A stretch of 17,230 bases of DNA from contig DYPB01000043.1 of NCBI GenBank assembly GCA_020720185.1, forward strand, positions 1 to 17,230, in the 5' to 3' direction. Origin of the DNA: Flavobacterium psychrophilum (GTDB lineage: Bacteria; Bacteroidota; Bacteroidia; Flavobacteriales; Flavobacteriaceae). This document shows, in pieces, positions 14,217 through 17,230 of the stretch (its first letter is position 1; the number at the start of each line of letters is the position of its first letter). Both the position numbers and the translations under genes were made by a program. A model generated the notes under the pieces. The model was not told the DNA's origin, did no database searches, and worked only from the letters and a program-made list of their open reading frames with translations.

Positions 14217-15377
14217 ATGGCAAGACAAGTAAAATCCGTAGAATACGGACTAGAAAAAATATTCAGTGGAGCACAAGATTTTCTTCCACTATTAGGAACA
14301 GACTATGTTGAATTTTATGTTGGAAACGCAAAACAATCCGCACATTATTACAAAACAGCATTCGGATTTCAATCACACGCATACCGTGGGTTAGAAACAG
14401 GTTCCAAAGATTCTGTAAGTTATGTTTTGAAACAAGATAAAATTCGTTTGGTTCTTACAACGCCACTAAACAGTAGTTCACCAATCAACGATCATTTGCG
14501 TAAACATGGCGATGGTGTAAAAGTAATTGCTCTTTGGGTTGAAGATGCAAAATCAGCTTGGGAAGAAACAACAAAACGAGGAGCTGTATCGTTTATGGAA
14601 CCAACTGTAGAAAAAGACGAACACGGTGAAGTTGTTCGTTCAGGAATTTACACTTATGGTGAAACTGTTCACATATTTGTAGAAAGAAAAAACTACAACG
14701 GTGCCTTTTTACCAGGTTTTGTAGCATGGAAATCAGAATACAATCCAGAACCACTTGGACTAAAATATGTTGATCACATGGTTGGAAATGTAGATTGGGG
14801 ACAAATGAACCAATGGGTAAAATGGTACGAAGATGTAATGGGATTTGAAAATTTCCTTTCGTTTGACGATACTCAAATTCATACCGAATATTCCGCTTTG
14901 ATGAGTAAAGTAATGAGTAACGGTAACGGAAGAATCAAATTTCCGATTAATGAACCAGCAAAAGGAAACAAAAAATCGCAAATTGAAGAATATATCGATT
15001 TTTATGAAAGTTCAGGAGTTCAACATCTTGCTGTTGCAACTGATGATATTATAAAAACCGTCGCAGGATTAAAAGCTCGTGGAGTAGAATTTTTGCCACC
15101 GCCGCCACAAGCTTATTATGACGATATTCCAAATCGATTGGGTGTTCATAGAGATATGATGAAAGAAGACATCAAAGAATTGCAAAAACTTTCTATTTTA
15201 GTTGATGCCGATGAAGATGGTTATTTATTACAAATATTTACCAAACCTGTTGAAGACAGACCAACTTTATTTTTTGAAATCATTCAAAGAATGGGTGCAA
15301 CCGGATTTGGAGCAGGTAACTTCAAAGCACTTTTTGAGTCAATTGAAAGAGAACAAGCATTGAGAGGAACTTTGTAA
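14217..15377 (+). CDS. hppD: 4-hydroxyphenylpyruvate dioxygenase
   Basis: HppD converts 4-hydroxyphenylpyruvate to homogentisate with O2 and Fe(II), feeding HmgA encoded upstream. The 386-residue protein has two vicinal-oxygen-chelate halves: the N-terminal one starts at DYVEFYVGNAKQSAHYYKTA (29-48), the catalytic one at YVDHMVGNVD (184-193). The iron triad fits His187, His270 (GVQHLAVATDD) and Glu354 (LFFEIIQRMG), with spacing close to that of known HPPDs. The C-terminal GATGFGAGNFKALFESIERE helix gates the active site in the family. It lies downstream of hmgA, the reverse of pathway order, separated from it by the four-helix-bundle gene. The PPTase gene starts 15 bases after its stop. Confidence 0.96.
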   Translation: MARQVKSVEYGLEKIFSGAQDFLPLLGTDYVEFYVGNAKQSAHYYKTAFGFQSHAYRGLETGSKDSVSYVLKQDKIRLVLTTPLNSSSPINDHLRKHGDGVKVIALWVEDAKSAWEETTKRGAVSFMEPTVEKDEHGEVVRSGIYTYGETVHIFVERKNYNGAFLPGFVAWKSEYNPEPLGLKYVDHMVGNVDWGQMNQWVKWYEDVMGFENFLSFDDTQIHTEYSALMSKVMSNGNGRIKFPINEPAKGNKKSQIEEYIDFYESSGVQHLAVATDDIIKTVAGLKARGVEFLPPPPQAYYDDIPNRLGVHRDMMKEDIKELQKLSILVDADEDGYLLQIFTKPVEDRPTLFFEIIQRMGATGFGAGNFKALFESIEREQALRGTL

Positions 15378-15392
15378 AAAAAAACAATAAAA

Positions 15393-16019
15393 GTGCCGTT
15401 ATACCAAATCATCAAACACGATACTGCAACCAAAATATTAATTTGGAAAATTACAGAAACATTAGAAGAATTGCAAAACAAAATTGTTTTGACAAATGAA
15501 AATGTAACTCGTATTTCTGAAATGAAATCAACAGTTCATAAGTGTGCTTTTTTTTCTGTTAGGAAATTATTAGCAATAGAAAATTATACTGATTTTGATT
15601 TGCTTTATGATGAATTTGGGAAACCACACCTTATTGATGAAAAATACATTTCGATATCACATTCTCATCAATTTGCAGCAATAATTATAAGCAAAAAACC
15701 TGTTGGAATTGATATTGAAATGCAACGGAATAAGATAATTGATATTGCCAATAAATTTACAAACGACAACGAAAATAGTTTTGTGAATTTATTGGATATT
15801 AAATCTTTAACCACAATTTGGGGTGCAAAAGAAGCTGTTTTTAAAATTGTAAATCAAAAAGGAATTAGTTTTAAAAATCATTTATTTGTTGATAAATTCA
15901 GTTTCAATAACGGGCAAACAAACCTATTACTGAAAGCAGAAAAAGAAACACATAATTTTCTGATATTTTTTAAAGAAATAGAAAATTTTATTTTGGTTTA
16001 TGCGTTACAAAATCAATAA
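15393..16019 (+). CDS. 4'-phosphopantetheinyl transferase superfamily protein
   Basis: Such enzymes move the phosphopantetheine arm of coenzyme A onto a serine of acyl, peptidyl or aryl carrier proteins. The 208-residue protein has the Sfp-type hallmarks: FGKPHL (75-80), ISISHSHQFAA (86-95), GIDIE (105-109) with probable Mg ligands Asp107 and Glu109, and WGAKEAVFK (143-151) with Glu147. The start is GTG at 15393, 15 bases after hppD, so it is probably translated from the same transcript. No carrier protein, polyketide or peptide synthase is encoded here, so its substrate is unknown; it could be the general housekeeping enzyme. The link to tyrosine breakdown may be only positional. Confidence 0.88.
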   Translation: MPLYQIIKHDTATKILIWKITETLEELQNKIVLTNENVTRISEMKSTVHKCAFFSVRKLLAIENYTDFDLLYDEFGKPHLIDEKYISISHSHQFAAIIISKKPVGIDIEMQRNKIIDIANKFTNDNENSFVNLLDIKSLTTIWGAKEAVFKIVNQKGISFKNHLFVDKFSFNNGQTNLLLKAEKETHNFLIFFKEIENFILVYALQNQ

Positions 16020-16043
16020 TCATTACTTTTCAACTAATATAAA

Positions 16044-17156
16044 ATGACACAAGATTTATTCAAATTCTCGATGATTTTTGGAATTTTCTTTGGAATTTTC
16101 TTTATCATTTATACCAATTTATCTCCAAAGAGAAAAGACAAATCAATCATTTATCTTAATCTTTTTGTGTTGTTTTTTACCCTCAACAACCTACAAATTA
16201 CCCTTGCCGATTATAATTTTATAAACCTAAATTTCTTTGAACGAAAATTATTAATCCCTTTTTATGCCTTAATAATTCCTGCTTTCTACACTTTTGTAAC
16301 CTATTATCTGAAAGTCGAAAAAAAAATTAAATCTTTTGTTGTTCTTTCAATCGTATTGTTTTGTTCCGAAATCTTGGTTAGGCTTGTTTTTGCAACCCAG
16401 TATTTCTATGATAACAACAATTATATTATTGCGAAATATGCACAAATAGAAGAAATTATAAACCTATTTTACACCATTTTCTTATACCTAAAAGTAGTTT
16501 ATTTTTTTATGCATCAAGCAAAATTATACGAAAAGATAGCTTCGTTTGATAATATGATATGGTTGAAAAAATTTCTTTTATATGGGTTTTTAATCATTGT
16601 TTTGTGGGTTTTTGCCATAACATTTAATCTAAAAGAGGTTATTACTCCTAATATTCCTGTTTACTATCCGTTACGATTATCTTCTACACTGTTGATATTT
16701 TGGATAGCCTACTATGGTTTTTTTCAATACAATTTATTAACTGAAAGAATTGAATTAAGAAAAGAAATAGCAGCAGATGATTCTCAAAAAGAATTACTAA
16801 AGACAGAAAGTACAAACAAAAATTTTATAATCATTCAGAATTGTATTTTAGAAAACAAACTATATATCGACCCCAATTTGTGTGTAGAGGCAGTTGCCAA
16901 AAACTCAAATATAAATGCTAAAAAAATACCTCAAATTATACAAGAAGCCACAAATTATAACTTTCCAGATTATATTAATTCCTTGCGAGTAGAAAAAGCT
17001 AAGAAATATCTAACCAAACAAAAATATGCCGATTATACAAATGTTGCTATTGGATTAGAATGTGGTTTCAATTCAAAATCAACTTTTTATAGAGCATTTT
17101 CAAAATTTGTAAACGCAACCCCAACGGAATACCGCCAGCAAAACCAGCAACAATAG
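16044..17156 (+). CDS. Membrane-anchored AraC-family transcriptional regulator
   Basis: The 370-residue protein has about seven predicted membrane helices in its first 230 residues (about 7-25, 35-55, 70-90, 96-117, 135-155, 174-196 and 209-228), a charged linker (TERIELRKEI), and a C-terminal AraC-type DNA-binding domain at about 265-365. The first helix-turn-helix is around LCVEAVAKNSNINAKKIPQI and the second around NVAIGLECGFNSKSTFYRAF. The end ATPTEYR is typical of the family. The layout suggests that a signal in or across the membrane is sensed directly and passed to DNA binding. It starts 24 bases after the PPTase, so it may be the last gene of this unit and could regulate it. The ligand is unknown. 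Confidence 0.88.
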   Translation: MTQDLFKFSMIFGIFFGIFFIIYTNLSPKRKDKSIIYLNLFVLFFTLNNLQITLADYNFINLNFFERKLLIPFYALIIPAFYTFVTYYLKVEKKIKSFVVLSIVLFCSEILVRLVFATQYFYDNNNYIIAKYAQIEEIINLFYTIFLYLKVVYFFMHQAKLYEKIASFDNMIWLKKFLLYGFLIIVLWVFAITFNLKEVITPNIPVYYPLRLSSTLLIFWIAYYGFFQYNLLTERIELRKEIAADDSQKELLKTESTNKNFIIIQNCILENKLYIDPNLCVEAVAKNSNINAKKIPQIIQEATNYNFPDYINSLRVEKAKKYLTKQKYADYTNVAIGLECGFNSKSTFYRAFSKFVNATPTEYRQQNQQQ

Positions 17157-17179
17157 CATTTATATTCAAGTTTGAATTT

Positions 17180-17230
17180 AACCCAAATTACGCATTAGAA
17201 ATCTATTCCAAACTCAAACTACTTCAAAAA
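17180..17230. repeat. Inverted terminal 50-bp repeat, right copy (probable insertion sequence end)
   Basis: Positions 17180-17229 are the exact reverse complement of 1-50. The repeat starts 24 bases after the AraC gene with ACCCAAATTACGCATTAG and runs off the window, so the element body lies to the right. See the left copy for the interpretation. Confidence 0.7.

Overview
The window is about 17 kb of AT-rich DNA (the eye sees roughly 30% GC) from a member of the Bacteroidetes, most probably Flavobacteriia/Flavobacteriaceae. The reasons are the protein families (short RsmI, flavobacterial thymidine kinase with a degenerate zinc site, Bacteroidetes-type HmgA, MiaE, SufCD, membrane-anchored AraC regulator), promoters of the -33 TTTG / -7 TAnnTTTG type, no Shine-Dalgarno sequences, and frequent TTG/GTG starts. 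No tRNA, rRNA, CRISPR array or phage gene was seen.

Layout. Positions 1-50 and 17180-17229 are the same 50 bp in inverted orientation, probably the ends of two copies of one insertion sequence lying mostly outside the window. At 155-700 is a lipoprotein of the OmpH/Skp family, convergent with thymidine kinase (tdk) across a strong hairpin terminator. Divergent from tdk are a conserved coiled-coil protein and rsmI. A minus-strand pair follows: an ECF sigma factor and a four-helix membrane protein that may control it. Next is a lone sulfide:quinone oxidoreductase, also on the minus strand. Then come rbfA, a LolC/E-type permease and miaE on the plus strand, facing a minus-strand glycosyltransferase. 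A 48-codon GTG-start ORF lies on the minus strand upstream of the glycosyltransferase. From 9902, sufC and sufD sit without sufB or sufS.

The right third is a likely operon for tyrosine degradation: hmgA, a four-helix-bundle gene related to 23S rRNA intervening-sequence proteins, hppD, a phosphopantetheinyl transferase and a membrane-bound AraC-type regulator. HppD makes homogentisate from 4-hydroxyphenylpyruvate and HmgA opens its ring.

The most unusual part is non-coding. All three junctions upstream of hmgA, the four-helix-bundle gene and hppD carry related AT-rich repeats built on an 8-bp period (AATTNNNN), with inverted ends of the form AATGTGTCAATTAG / CTAATTGACACATT. A 27-bp exact direct repeat brackets the four-helix-bundle gene. 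This suggests that the gene and repeat travelled together into the operon. A separate nested palindrome at 12101-12231 lies in the 490-bp gap before hmgA.
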